Shown here: one piece after another, positions 45,552 to 55,463 of the stretch
Layout: every line of letters starts with the position of its first letter
Numbering within the stretch: the stretch's first letter is position 1
Origin: Hygrocybe punicea
Taxonomy: Eukaryota; Basidiomycota; Agaricomycetes; Agaricales; Hygrophoraceae
Direction of reading: 5' to 3'
Length of the DNA: 64,000 nucleotides
NCBI GenBank assembly: GCA_963556145.1
Contig: OY744468.1
Location: 5,704,001-5,768,000, forward strand
Notes under the pieces: generated by a model
Seen by the model: only the letters and a program-made list of their open reading frames with translations
Told to the model about the DNA's origin: nothing
The model's database searches: none
Program-made: the position numbers and the translations under genes

Positions 45552-48539
45552 CGTATCACTCCAGCAATGATCCGAGCACATTTTCGTCACGCCGGCCTGT
45601 CCGCACTTCATATTAATTCTGTTTTTAATATTGCTGATAAGCAAGACGTCAAGCTGGCCTACGATATGTTGCATGACATCTGGTCCCTCAGCACCGAGTG
45701 TTCCCACTCTGTTCCTGGGTTTTCCAAAGTGTGAGAATCATTGTGGACAATCGGGAGACTCTGCCTTAACATCGTTCTTCCATACATATGCATCGATCTG
45801 TTGTTATCAGAACAGTTAGAGTATCTGAGTGCCGCTGCCCACCTTGGTCTTGCCCTCTACAGAGATGGAAACGCACAAAAAAACTTCCTACCAACACAAT
45901 TGTATGCCGACATCATGATCATGGTGAAAAATGCGTATTTCTGCATCGCAAAAGCCAAGATTGACAATCCGAATGGCTTGTTTTGGTTGATACTCCTAGG
46001 AACTGACCGACTCAAAACGCTTTTTGGGATCCTTCATACAGTGGTCGGTAGTGATGCAAATCTAGATATCCTTCAGCTAGCAAACCGGTTGACAGCAACA
46101 ACAGAAGTCTCAAACATACTGGCAAAATATCCACAATGGGATAAGAGTCCTTGATGATTGTGACTTCCTTGTGTTTCAAAGGATATGGCGGTCATCCCAG
46201 ACCACGCTGATCACATCAAACCAAGATATTGGAGGGGCTGCATTCATGTGAATGAGGTTTCCTTGGCCTCGTGTTGGAAGCGTGGATGACGTCGAGTCGA
46301 AAAGGACCACCCATTTGTAGCGGAGATCTTGAAAGCAGCTGATGCAGACCTGAATGTCGACATACTGTCCCCAGATGGAACTCTACTCGTGAATCTCCCA
46401 CTCAACACTGGCGATAGCAAGGACGATGATCTGCACAATGAGAATGAAGCTAGCAGCGATGGTGAGGATCAAGATGCCTTGTGTGAACTAGAAGATCTCG
46501 TGGCCCAGTTGGACACTCCAGACTTTGCCGAGACCGGACCAGTTGCACGCACCATCACAGTCAATGGTACTATCGTCAACAAAGCTCGAGCATTGTCTTT
46601 TCGGTTCAAATACAAGAAGACGGCTGCCTCAACTGATCGCCTTAGGCATGTAGCAGAACAGTCCCGATACACAGCAACAGAAGACACCGCTCATCTTATT
46701 GATGATCAGGACACTCTTCCATCACTTCTCGGCATTCATGATCCTATTGCAGTCCTGCACTACTGTTCAGGAAAGCTGTTTCTCGGTATTGGTGAGGTCA
46801 ACAATCTCTGCATTAGCAATAAGCATGTTCCCCACATCCCATCCGATATGCTGGCTGAAAAGATCATCTCGGTGTCATACCAACTCATCCGCCTCATCCC
46901 AGCTACAGATGATGATGACAGCTCACTCAAGAATGATTGGCGGTCCTCTGGCACAGTGAATTCAACGCAATTCAGGGTGCCTGGAGTTATGGTGACGCAA
47001 CTAAACCCAGTTATCTTGACAAATGTTTCTCAAAAACCATTTTATCTATTTGACAGCCCATCACTAATTGCTGTGGGTTTATATCTGCACAACCAATTGT
47101 CTCGAGTGGCAGCTAAGGATATACCACGAATTGGTGCCCTGCATGACTTTCCATATCATGAAGGCTCAGGTCAGTCCTGGATATTAAGCATTTACTATGC
47201 CGCTGATAAACAAAATGCGTCCAGGGAAAACTTGCTTTGTGTGTGAAGGGAGCGATGAGACACGCAGAGACGGTGGAGAGATATCATGTCCGAAATGATT
47301 ACCAACTGTAGAGTTGCTCAAATCAAAAGCACAGCGTGTCCTTGAGCATATTTGGAGTCACATTCTTTATGATTCAACCGTTGACCATAGCAGTGAGCCA
47401 TGTGGTCTCTGTCTGCTGCCTTCCCCGATGTGCACTTTCTATCTGAAGAAGACAAAGGGCCGGTTACATTCTCTCCAACTCGATCACACAAAGAGTCGTT
47501 GTCAAAACATCACAAAGTTCTCGTATGCCGTTGCCTCGAAATCGGAGGGCACCTCTCCATGTTCAAATGTGCCAATAAAATGCCCTTTGTGCGCTGATGA
47601 AGCTTCTGCTGTGTGGCGCTATAATATCCATCATCACCTTATCAACTGTCATCCTTCAGCCTCCCTCAGTCAATATGAAGTGTTATGGAAACTCTCAACA
47701 TTTGAGGAACAAGAGATGCGCAAGAAGTGGAAGAATCGTTTCAAGGTAGCAAAGAAGAGACAGCACCACCGCAAGGGTAAAGAAGTGCTGCTAGTGATAT
47801 CTGAAGCACACAGCTCACGTCTTGCATGGATGTACGTGCGCTTAGTATTGCCTGGAAATATGTCTGACTTTCATTAACAGAACAAATGATGATGCCGAGG
47901 CCAGAGACCTAAATGAGTTGAATGACCTCTCGGATGAAGAAAGCACCATATCCAGTGACACTGATTCTGTTGAGGAGCATGGCAGTGATAAAGAAGATCT
48001 AACTGATGACGAAAATCAGGAAAGCGAACCAACAGTCGAGGAAGACAAGAACTTGGCCTCGGACGAGTTGGACCCAACTGAATTTCACACCATGGATGAT
48101 ATTGATTTATATGATGATAGGACAAATACCCGGAATACTCCACAAATCCATTCTAATCCACCTGAGAGCCCCGCAATAGGAAGCTCCGACTCTGTCATAC
48201 CCGACAACACCAACAACCATCCAGATGAGGCTGCTGCGTTGGCCAACCCTCCTCCTACATGATCAGGGTGAAAACGGAAGGCAAAGGACTTGCAAGCGAT
48301 CTCAGATTGCCTTTGCGGTGAACCTGTAACCGAGGATGAGATCTCACAAGCGACATGTGTGATACAGTGCAAGAAACTGGGATGTGAGACGTTGTGGGTG
48401 AGTAGAGTTCTATTTTAAACCTAATTGCAGCTCACCGCAGTGTGTAGTATCACCTAGATTGCGTTGGGTTAAGTGTAGTGCCGAAGAGTTGGAAGTGTGA
48501 AGCGTGTGGGGGTGTTAGTGTAGTCAAGCGAAGTCGTCG

Positions 48540-48680
48540 GGGTTGACCCTAGTTAGTTAGTCCAACCCTAGACCTGTTAAAAAAAAAATTGACCTGCGGT
48601 GTTTTTTTCGAATCCCGACACACCCTTGGACAGTCTTGTTCTTGCAGTATTTGATCGTGTAAAGATTCCTGGAAACAAGT
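48540..48680 (+). mobile_element. Second SINE-like fragment
   Basis: GTTAGTTAGTCCAACCC followed by an A-run and TTCGAATCCCGACACACCC matches the B-box half of the SINE-like sequence at 42126-42300, on the opposite strand. No A box is seen, so it is truncated. Confidence 0.4.
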
Positions 48681-49060
48681 ATGAGTAAAAGAATGTTAAG
48701 AATGATATTAATGATAGCACATACCTTGGTGTAATCACCTTCATTGGAATCATCTTGCCTTTCAATTTGCCAGCTGCTGGAGTAGAAGCAGATATGGCCA
48801 GTTTATCAGGAACACCTGGGCAATTTCCTTGCATTTGTTAGTGCACAGCATAGCCAGCATATGAATAACGCACACATGTTATGACCATTGCAACCTCTTC
48901 CATTGTTGATGCAAGAGGATCTATGAGAGTGATGGAGGCCTTGGCCGCTGGGACAATGACATCAGCTGAAACAGGTTCTTTGCATATGAATAGCCTGCAC
49001 CTGGTATTACCATTGCAATCTCTTCCATTGCAACTTCTTCCATTGTGACCTTTTCTGTCA
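48577..49060 (-). pseudogene. Unrecognised coding fragment
   Basis: A minus-strand frame contains GNCPGVPDKLAISASTPAAG and KGKMIPMKVITP, which looks like genuine protein composition, ending at a possible splice site near 48728. I do not recognise the family. Upstream sequence to 49060 has no continuous frame. Confidence 0.25.
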
Positions 49061-49072
49061 ATTAGTATTGGG

Positions 49073-49740
49073 GAAGTTTGGTCTCAGACCGATCCAAACC
49101 CGGTTTAGACCGAACCAAAACCACCGGTCTTGGTTTCGGTTTGGGAATTTCCAGCAGAGACTGAACTGTTCAGTTTTGGTTTGGGAGATTTGGCAGCAGG
49201 CCAAAATTGTTTCAAACTCAGTTTGAACCGCAAACCGACAGGCCAAGGTCGGCCATTTGGCTGACTTCCAAAGTCACCAATCACCTCTGCAACCACCAAC
49301 AACACCCACAATGTATGCCAAATGAGGACAATGGAGCACCTGAGGTTGACAAAATGGGCGGCAGGGAGTACCCTGCCACCTATGTATGTTTTATTAAATT
49401 TTATTAAATTTTATTCGACACTAACTAACACTCTCAGTTACCTGTCAATGGCTGCACAACCACCACCACCACTATGGTGACAAAAATGATGACAATGATT
49501 GCCACCACAACGGCCACATCAGATGCCAACATCAAATGCATCCAAGATGCACGTGCATGCAAATGAACATGACCAGGGTGGAGTCAGAGTCCACAAGATG
49601 GAACAAGCAGTGGGGGTCGGTGCATCCACCCCCACTCCTTCATGGTACACTTTTTTTATTGATTTTATTCTATATAACAGAACATGGCACCGTACCACCA
49701 CCACACAACATCACCACCACTGAAAAACACCACTAGTACT
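49073..49740. mobile_element. Possible family A-related hAT-like fragment
   Basis: TAGTATTGGGGAAGTTTGG at 49073 begins a run of GGTTT/AAACC blocks (49080-49250) like the subterminal parts of family A. CAC-rich triplets follow (49455-49730). No matching right end or TSD was found, so the right boundary is only where CAC repeats stop. Confidence 0.35.
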
Positions 49741-50340
49741 GTACTGTTTTGATTGGAGCTTCATGAGATCCCTGCATGACCACAAGTCACCTTAGCTTCA
49801 GAGCTTCAGAGGTGAGCATGACATGTGACCTGGCCTATGTTTGCTTCATGATGTGGCGGCTCAGCTTTGAATTTACCTCCTTCTTGGCTTCAATTTCTCC
49901 TCCTCTCCTGTCACTTTTGAGGCCGGTTTCGGTGTTGGTCTCATACTGGATAATCATCCCACCCAGTTTCAGCACATTCCACCCATTTAAACAGCCTCCC
50001 TAGGAGTCTTGCTTAAGCAATGTACTTTATAATGCAAATCAAGTTTAAACAGAACTTTGTTTAAACAGACAGCTAATTTTACGTGTTTAAACAGGAGTAA
50101 TTTAAGTAGTGGGTAATGAAACTTGGATTTAATGGAATCCGAAATTCAGAGCTCAGTGGATTAAACACACATGGTTGAAGTGATTTAAATTAAATACATT
50201 GAGCAGATTAAACATTGTTGAATCGGATGAAACACAATCCTAGCCACCTGCACAATTGGAAAGTTAGCAGGTTAATGCCACACAGGATTAAAGCATACAG
50301 TGTCTCGTCTTGCGTTTATTTTGTGTATTCGCACGTTTGC
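49741..50340. other. Gene-free stretch with repeated GTTTAAAC
   Basis: Three perfect GTTTAAAC palindromes followed by AG occur within about 50 bp (50043-50092), with further TTTAAA and GATTAAAC variants to 50230. No coding frame is convincing. Confidence 0.6.
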
Positions 50341-50448
50341 TGCTTGGCCTACCCCTAAACAACCCGTAGTTCAGTTTTTCTGCTGCTGCTGCAGGAAAAG
50401 GAGGAGATAGCGTACTCTAGATTTTCCTGAATCCCTGCCGCTTTGCGC

Positions 50449-51419
50449 TGTAAATGCGGGTTCTTGGTGGCTTCGGAACTATATAAAGAAATAATATAAA
50501 GATCCTAACCTGTGGGTGTCAGCGTAGAAGTGACTGGATAATTCAGTGTCGGGAATAGTAGTAAAAGGAAGTGAAAGTGAAATAAAAGTAAAGCCGCCGC
50601 ATAAACGGGACTAATAACGACGAATCCGGCGATGAACGGAGTGAAAATGGATGAAAGATGATGAACCCGATGATGAACGGAGTGAAAATGGACTAATAAC
50701 GATGAACCCAATGGTGAACGGACTGAAAACGAATGAACCCGACGATGCCGACGATGTCGGGTACGACGGGTCGGGTCGGGTCGGGTCGGAAACGATGAAT
50801 GAATATACGGGAACAATGAGGAAGACAACAAAGTAAACTATAAAAAGGCTAAGGAACTACGTGGACGAGCATTTGAAGGGATTTAAACGATTCTGACTAT
50901 GAGGGAAACGGGGACTAAGGGTATCTTATTTTGTACGGTCGTCGGGGGCCGTTTTTATAGTACAGGGAACAGTAATCTACTTTCGGACATGTCTACTTCG
51001 GCCGATGGTAAGCTACAAAGAAAGGTTGGAATGGGGATGTGGAAAGGGGGGTTGCAAAGCAACGAAGACAGGAAATGGAGGGGAAAACAATTATGCAAGG
51101 AAAAGATCTAGAAAGTCCTACATATCTCCGAAAGGACGAGGGGATGCATAAATAAAGTAAATCCGAAGTCGGAGATTGAGTCTGAAGAGATCCATCTCCT
51201 GGAATTGGAACTCCGAGGCGTTTGAGGCTGCCGGATTTAGTCTGAGAGCGGCTGTGACGAAGCGGCATACGTCGGGTTGTGTCGGTCACGTCGGGTCACG
51301 TCACGTCGGGTTGCGTCGGGTTACGTCGGGTTTGAATGCAAGTCGAATGGCGGCATCGGGTTGGTCCGGATTTGTGATATATTGATGATACGGACTCAGA
51401 GGGATGTCGACCCTCTACA
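50449..51419 (-). repeat. 3' LTR (sense on minus strand)
   Basis: Equal in length to its partner. Contains GGGTC tandem units (about 50770-50790), ACGTC/CGGGTC repeats (about 51280-51330), and CTATAAAAAC on the minus strand near 50960. A second TATA-like ACTATAAAAAGG lies on the plus strand at 50839. Confidence 0.92.
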
Positions 51420-51812
51420 TCTCCAGGGTACTTTAAATAAAGACCATCCCTGGTCTATACTATGTGGACTCGGGACTCGGATGCGTGAGATGAGGCCGAC
51501 GTAGTGGTCATGGAATCGGGCTCGATGGGACGAGGCGGGTTGTGGACAATGCAAAGGGGGAGAGCGGATGGTGACTAGTGGAACTCGATGGACGGTCGGA
51601 GGCTGAGAGCGGCGAATGGGGAATGAAATGAGTGAAGCCGGTGTCGAGGAAAAAGGAAACAAAGTACATAGAACTGGAGGAAAAGGGAACTAAGCGGAAA
51701 TGAAAGAAAAGATGGAAAGCTACAAAAAACGGGACAAATGGGGAGTGGAAACGCAAAATAGATGAGAAAATAAATAAATGTCGGGTATCGGAAAGAGGGG
51801 ACGCGATAGAAA

Positions 51813-52418
51813 TCAAGTCGGGATAAAACTAAACGTGACATAGGATTGGGGGCGGGTGAGGAAGACGAGTAAGGCAGGTGCGGAAACGAAATAAAACACA
51901 AGCGGATGACAAAGACGATCTGGGCGGGTCGAGTTAGGGTCGGCGGCTTTGGTGGCTGTGTCAACGGGTGGCGGAAACGGTGGCGTAGGGGTAGACATGA
52001 TATGACGACGGTGGTTGTTCAATACGATATGACGAAAACGGAGGTTCGATAGACGACGACGGAGGTTCGATATACGATGGCGGAGGTTCGATACGATATG
52101 ACGAAAACGGAGGTTCGATGGACGACGACGGAGGTTCGATATACGATGGCGGAGGTTCGATAGACGATATGACGAAAACGGAGGTTCGATGGACGACGAC
52201 AGAGGTTCAATATATGATGGTGGAGGTTTGATAGACGGCGGCGGAGGTTCGATAGACGGTGGCGGAGGTTCGATAGACGATGGTGGAGGTTCGATAGACG
52301 GCGGCGGAGGTTCGATAGACGATACTAATATGGGGGCGATAATCAACGGCTGTGATATCAGCCTCATACTAGGCGGTTCAGCACCGGCTTGGACCCGTGG
52401 GGAAGCATTCCCCCCCAT
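51813..52418 (-). CDS. Internal ORF of LTR element with SIEPPPP repeats (doubtful)
   Basis: A 201-codon frame rich in 7-residue SIEPPPP/SIEPPPS repeats, which arise from a 21-bp tandem repeat. It starts MGGNASPRVQ. No domain is visible. It could be a remnant low-complexity gag-like piece or simply a repeat with no stops. Confidence 0.25.
   Translation of the reverse strand: MGGNASPRVQAGAEPPSMRLISQPLIIAPILVSSIEPPPPSIEPPPSSIEPPPPSIEPPPPSIKPPPSYIEPLSSSIEPPFSSYRLSNLRHRISNLRRRPSNLRFRHIVSNLRHRISNLRRRLSNLRFRHIVLNNHRRHIMSTPTPPFPPPVDTATKAADPNSTRPDRLCHPLVFYFVSAPALLVFLTRPQSYVTFSFIPT
52015..52330. repeat. 21-bp tandem repeats and higher-order copies
   Basis: Units of GGAGGTTCGATAGACGATGG type with interspersed GATATGACGAAAACGGAGG blocks, about 15 units. 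Copies on the right are more regular than those on the left. Confidence 0.88.
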
Positions 52419-52896
52419 GGAACTGAAATATAAAGTCGGGTGGGTTGGAAATCGAAGCCGAGACAGGGAACATTGTGTCTGGGTCGAAACGGTGGCGGAA
52501 ACGGTGGGTCATGGAAAGCGGAGAACGATGTCAAATGGGTTTAATGCGGGTGCGTGAGCGGATGAGTCGGGTGCGTGGGGAACGAGTGAAGCGACGTGTC
52601 GGGTTCGTAAGCGGGTGCGGCGGGTTCGTAAGCGGGTTCGTTGGGTGCGACGGATTCGCAAGCGGGTGTGTCGGGTACGTCGGGTGGATTATGCGGGTGC
52701 CGGGTGTGTCGGGAACGAGTGTTTCTTTTTATCTTTCCTTTATCTCTGACATTTTTCTTTCTTTTTGATATATTTAATCTATTTATGTATATATTTTTTA
52801 TGCCGATGGACGGTGAGGGGTTTTCGTAGGGTCGGGTTCGGTGGGTATGGGGGTGCGAAGGTGGCGGGTACGAGATGTGAAACCGGAACCGGAACC

Positions 52897-54951
52897 TCAC
52901 GCTCGAATTGAGCCGGAACCGGAACCGGATGCCGCGGAATCGTTGGGAACGCGTCCGGGTTCGTAGTCGGGTGCTGTGATGCGAGTCGCGGATCCGGATC
53001 CGGAAGCCGATGTAGCGGATTGGTCGAAAACGGGTTGTCGGGTGTGGCGGTATGGCATAGGGCCACGTAGGGAGACGGGGCGGACGACGTGGGCGGATAA
53101 GACGGAACGTGGTTGCGAGGCGTGGATCATGGTTGCGTGGGGTTGTTCGAAGCTGCGGGTTGTCGAGGGAAGCGGGTAACGGGTGGTCGAGGTTGGCGGT
53201 ACGGGATAGGGCGATGTTGGGAAACGGAGGCGGATGACGTGGGCGGATTGGGGTGATACGGGTGGCGTCTTCGTGATGCTTTCGTGGCGGATAGTTGCGT
53301 GGGGATTTGACAATGGTCCGTCGGGTCGTGGAACGGGTTTGGGCGGCCGGTGGTCACGGTTTCGCGGGTGCAACTCAACGGGGGCATCGTTTTGGGCTTG
53401 CGAATGGACTTTGAGGGGCGTCGTGGGGCTGGCCGAGGGCGTAGGTGGTCGAAGGGGAGTGGACGAGGACGGGGACGGCTGGGGGTCGAGAGTGGTAGTC
53501 GACGGTGGGTGACGTGGCCGCTCGCGTGGGACGAAGAGGGTCGGGGCCTGACTCGTTTGGGACAGATGAGGGCCATGCCGAGGTGCGGGGGCGTAAACGT
53601 GGGTGTGTGGACGGTTGTACGCGGTGGTCGCTGGTGCTGGGTCTGGGAACGCGGGGGTACGAGGTGTGGTGACGTGGCGCAGCGTTGATGGCTCGAGGGC
53701 AGTGGGGACGGCTTGTACGGCGTCACGACGGACGATGTGTGGCCCTGGGATGCGGTACGAGGCAGCGGTGGGTCCGACGAGGGCGTGAGCGGCCGGAGAT
53801 GTCGACTTTGGTTGGGGCACGAAGCCGGTGACGTGGCATGGCGTTGGAGGCTCGAATATAACGGAAACAACTTGTACAGGTTTGCGGGGGCGATGTAGGG
53901 TGCTGGGATGTGATACAAGCCGCCGGTGGGTCCTACGAAGGCGTGAGCGGCGGAGGAGGTCGTATAGGCGGGTGCATGGGGCGAGGTGACGTGGCACGCG
54001 TGTGGGACATCGATGACGGCGAGGAGGACCCATGAGGGCTCGCAACTGGTGTCGTGGGGTCGTAGGAAGCGGTGCGAGGCGACGGGGAGGTCCAACGAGG
54101 GCGTGAGCGGCCGGAGATGTCGAGTAAGCTGGGGCACGAAGCAGGGTGACGTGGCACAGTGTGGGAGCGTCGATAACGGCGAAGACGACTCGTGTGGGCT
54201 CGCGAAGGGTGCTGTGGGGACTCGGAAAGCCATACGAGGCTGCGTGGGGGTAGCAACGAGGGCGTGAGCGGCCGGGGATGTCGAATAGGCGGGTGCATGA
54301 GCTGGGATGACGTGGCGACGCGTTGGGGACTCGATAATGGCGGAGACGGCTCGTGAGGGCTCGTGAAGGGCGATGTGGGACTCTGGGAAGCGGTGCGAGG
54401 CGACGGGGTGTCCAACGAGGGCGTGAGCGACCGGGGATGTCGACTTGGCGGAGGCACGAGGATGGATGACGTGGCACGGCGTGGGGTAGCGATAACAGCG
54501 AATATGGCTTGTGAGTGCTCGCGAAGGACGATGTGGGGACCCGGGAAGCCTGTACGGGCACGTAGGATGCGGTCTGTGGGCGTAGGGCGCGGGGTGACGA
54601 TGGGGGCCGACGATGGTGGCGTTTCGGGACGACGTGGGCACAGGTGCTAGGTATACGTCGTGGCTTGTATCCGGGGATGACGGCGAGTCCGTAGATGCGA
54701 ACGCGAGGTGATCGGGCGCGAAACAGGGGTGGACGCGCTGGGGCTGGTCGAGAACGGAGTTTTGCTGAGTGCTGACGTAGTTTTCTTGGGACGGCGCGCG
54801 CTCGGACGATGGGGAAGGGCCCGGGACTGTATCCGGGGACGACGGCGAGGCTGTGGACGCGAACGGGTGGCCAAACGGGGACGAGAGTGTTGGGGGTGCA
54901 CAGGCTAAACCTGTTGCACGGTGGGCGTTTTCCTTGTGCTTCGTGGCTCAT
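52897..54951 (-). CDS. Long internal ORF of LTR element, 684 codons, doubtful
   Basis: It starts MSHEAQGKRPPCNRF on the presumed sense strand. The product is dominated by Arg, Pro, Ser and His with no recognisable domain. The strand is pyrimidine-rich (few stop trinucleotides) and a 504-codon frame overlaps in another phase. The underlying 159-bp repeats do not keep a constant phase (158, 160, 161 and 159 bp). All of this argues that openness is compositional. It is kept as a candidate because the strand agrees with the element's sense strand. Confidence 0.25.
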   Translation of the reverse strand: MSHEAQGKRPPCNRFSLCTPNTLVPVWPPVRVHSLAVVPGYSPGPFPIVRARAVPRKLRQHSAKLRSRPAPARPPLFRARSPRVRIYGLAVIPGYKPRRIPSTCAHVVPKRHHRRPPSSPRALRPQTASYVPVQASRVPTSSFASTHKPYSLLSLPHAVPRHPSSCLRQVDIPGRSRPRWTPRRLAPLPRVPHRPSRALTSRLRHYRVPNASPRHPSSCTRLFDIPGRSRPRCYPHAASYGFPSPHSTLREPTRVVFAVIDAPTLCHVTLLRAPAYSTSPAAHALVGPPRRLAPLPTTPRHQLRALMGPPRRHRCPTRVPRHLAPCTRLYDLLRRSRLRRTHRRLVSHPSTLHRPRKPVQVVSVIFEPPTPCHVTGFVPQPKSTSPAAHALVGPTAASYRIPGPHIVRRDAVQAVPTALEPSTLRHVTTPRTPAFPDPAPATTAYNRPHTHVYAPAPRHGPHLSQTSQAPTLFVPRERPRHPPSTTTLDPQPSPSSSTPLRPPTPSASPTTPLKVHSQAQNDAPVELHPRNRDHRPPKPVPRPDGPLSNPHATIRHESITKTPPVSPQSAHVIRLRFPTSPYPVPPTSTTRYPLPSTTRSFEQPHATMIHASQPRSVLSAHVVRPVSLRGPMPYRHTRQPVFDQSATSASGSGSATRITAPDYEPGRVPNDSAASGSGSGSIRA
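53620..54575. repeat. About 159-bp tandem repeats, 5-6 copies
   Basis: The block GAGGGCGTGAGCGGCCGG recurs at 53779, 53937, 54097, 54258 and 54417, followed each time by a TGACGTGGC box about 45-55 nt later. Flanking degenerate copies extend the array on both sides. It is internal to the LTR element. Confidence 0.9.
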
Positions 54952-55436
54952 TTTGTCTCCGTTTCGTGAGTGACGCGGTTGATGTTGGTCGCGGTCGCTG
55001 GGGCCGTTTTGGGGCTTTCCGGGCGCGGATTTTCGACCGGAATCGGTGGGGCGTGGAATTCCGAGTGCGTTGGGGTTGTAAAAACGAGTGTGGATCGTGA
55101 ATGTGACGGGGATCGAGACGTCGAGTCGACAAAGTGTGTATTGGGTCGTGGCTGTGCAAGTTTCCTAAAGCGGTAAACGGCCGCTGGGTCGGCCGCACAA
55201 GAGCGGGTTCGAAGTTGTACGTGAAACTGAACAATTGTAGTCGTCAAAGAAGAGAAAATAGTATGAGAATCAAACCCAAATGATAGTGTGATAGTTGGCG
55301 AGTGGATGTCGGAGCGTTGGGTGTCGAATGTAAAGAAGTCGGGTAACGGGAGTTGGATGTGTAAAGTGCTGCGGCAAGGCTTGTTTCGAGATGACGAAAG
55401 GAAATGAGGGGCTATGAAATGAATGTTTCTTGACAC
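54948..55436 (-). CDS. First internal ORF after the putative primer-binding site (doubtful)
   Basis: A 162-codon frame begins within 30 nt of the primer-binding-like site and ends HETETK at 54948, next to the start of the 684-codon frame. Composition is Ser/Thr/Pro/Arg-rich with no gag motif. Position is its only support as a gag remnant. Confidence 0.25.
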   Translation of the reverse strand: MSRNIHFIAPHFLSSSRNKPCRSTLHIQLPLPDFFTFDTQRSDIHSPTITLSFGFDSHTIFSSLTTTIVQFHVQLRTRSCAADPAAVYRFRKLAQPRPNTHFVDSTSRSPSHSRSTLVFTTPTHSEFHAPPIPVENPRPESPKTAPATATNINRVTHETETK

Positions 55437-55443
55437 TGAATTA

Positions 55444-55462
55444 TCCTCGCGGTGGGCTCCAG
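55444..55462 (-). promoter_or_regulatory. Putative primer-binding site
   Basis: TGGAGCCCACCGCGAGGAT starts on the minus strand immediately inside the LTR. A TGG start fits annealing to a tRNA 3' CCA. The tRNA itself was not identified. Confidence 0.55.
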
Positions 55463-55463
55463 A

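Larger units (their letters stand above)
42365..48530 (+). pseudogene. Large agaricomycete DDE-type transposase-like gene, disrupted
   Basis: It opens with a zinc site CPDCHTRINAG...C. Exon 1 ends at 43029, and a 48-nt intron (43030-43077) is followed by a long exon to 44126. First acidic motif: CHQVLMFDEIAVEKQPWWDD (about 44010). A solo LTR (44127-45031) and an inverted block (45101-45551) interrupt it. The inverted block carries IASDGEAKHG and VGDDDITADKDYKHVFKRIR. The frame resumes with ADKQDVKLAYDMLHDIW, SEQLEYLSAAAHLGLALYRD, LLGTDRLKTLFGI and AKYPQWDKSP, then a C-terminal half with EPCGLC and PIKCPLC zinc pairs. A PHD-like end reads CLCGEPV...YHLDCVGL...WKCEACG (about 48310-48520). I recall such 1000-1300-residue proteins as multicopy in agaricomycetes. 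The widely spaced Asp motifs suggest a P-element-like or other DDE nuclease, which is inference. TGA stops at 45732, 46152, 46155, 46161 and 46287 also disable it. Confidence 0.65.

Noticed and set aside
48085..48372. Minus-strand frame opposite the acidic C-terminal part of the large transposase
   Set aside because: It is the antisense of a continuous, acidic, sense reading that leads into the PHD-like end.
53127..54641. 504-codon minus-strand frame overlapping the 684-codon frame in the LTR element
   Set aside because: Pyrimidine-rich sense strand lowers stop density in all frames, and the tandem repeats change phase. Two overlapping long frames in different phases argue against coding.
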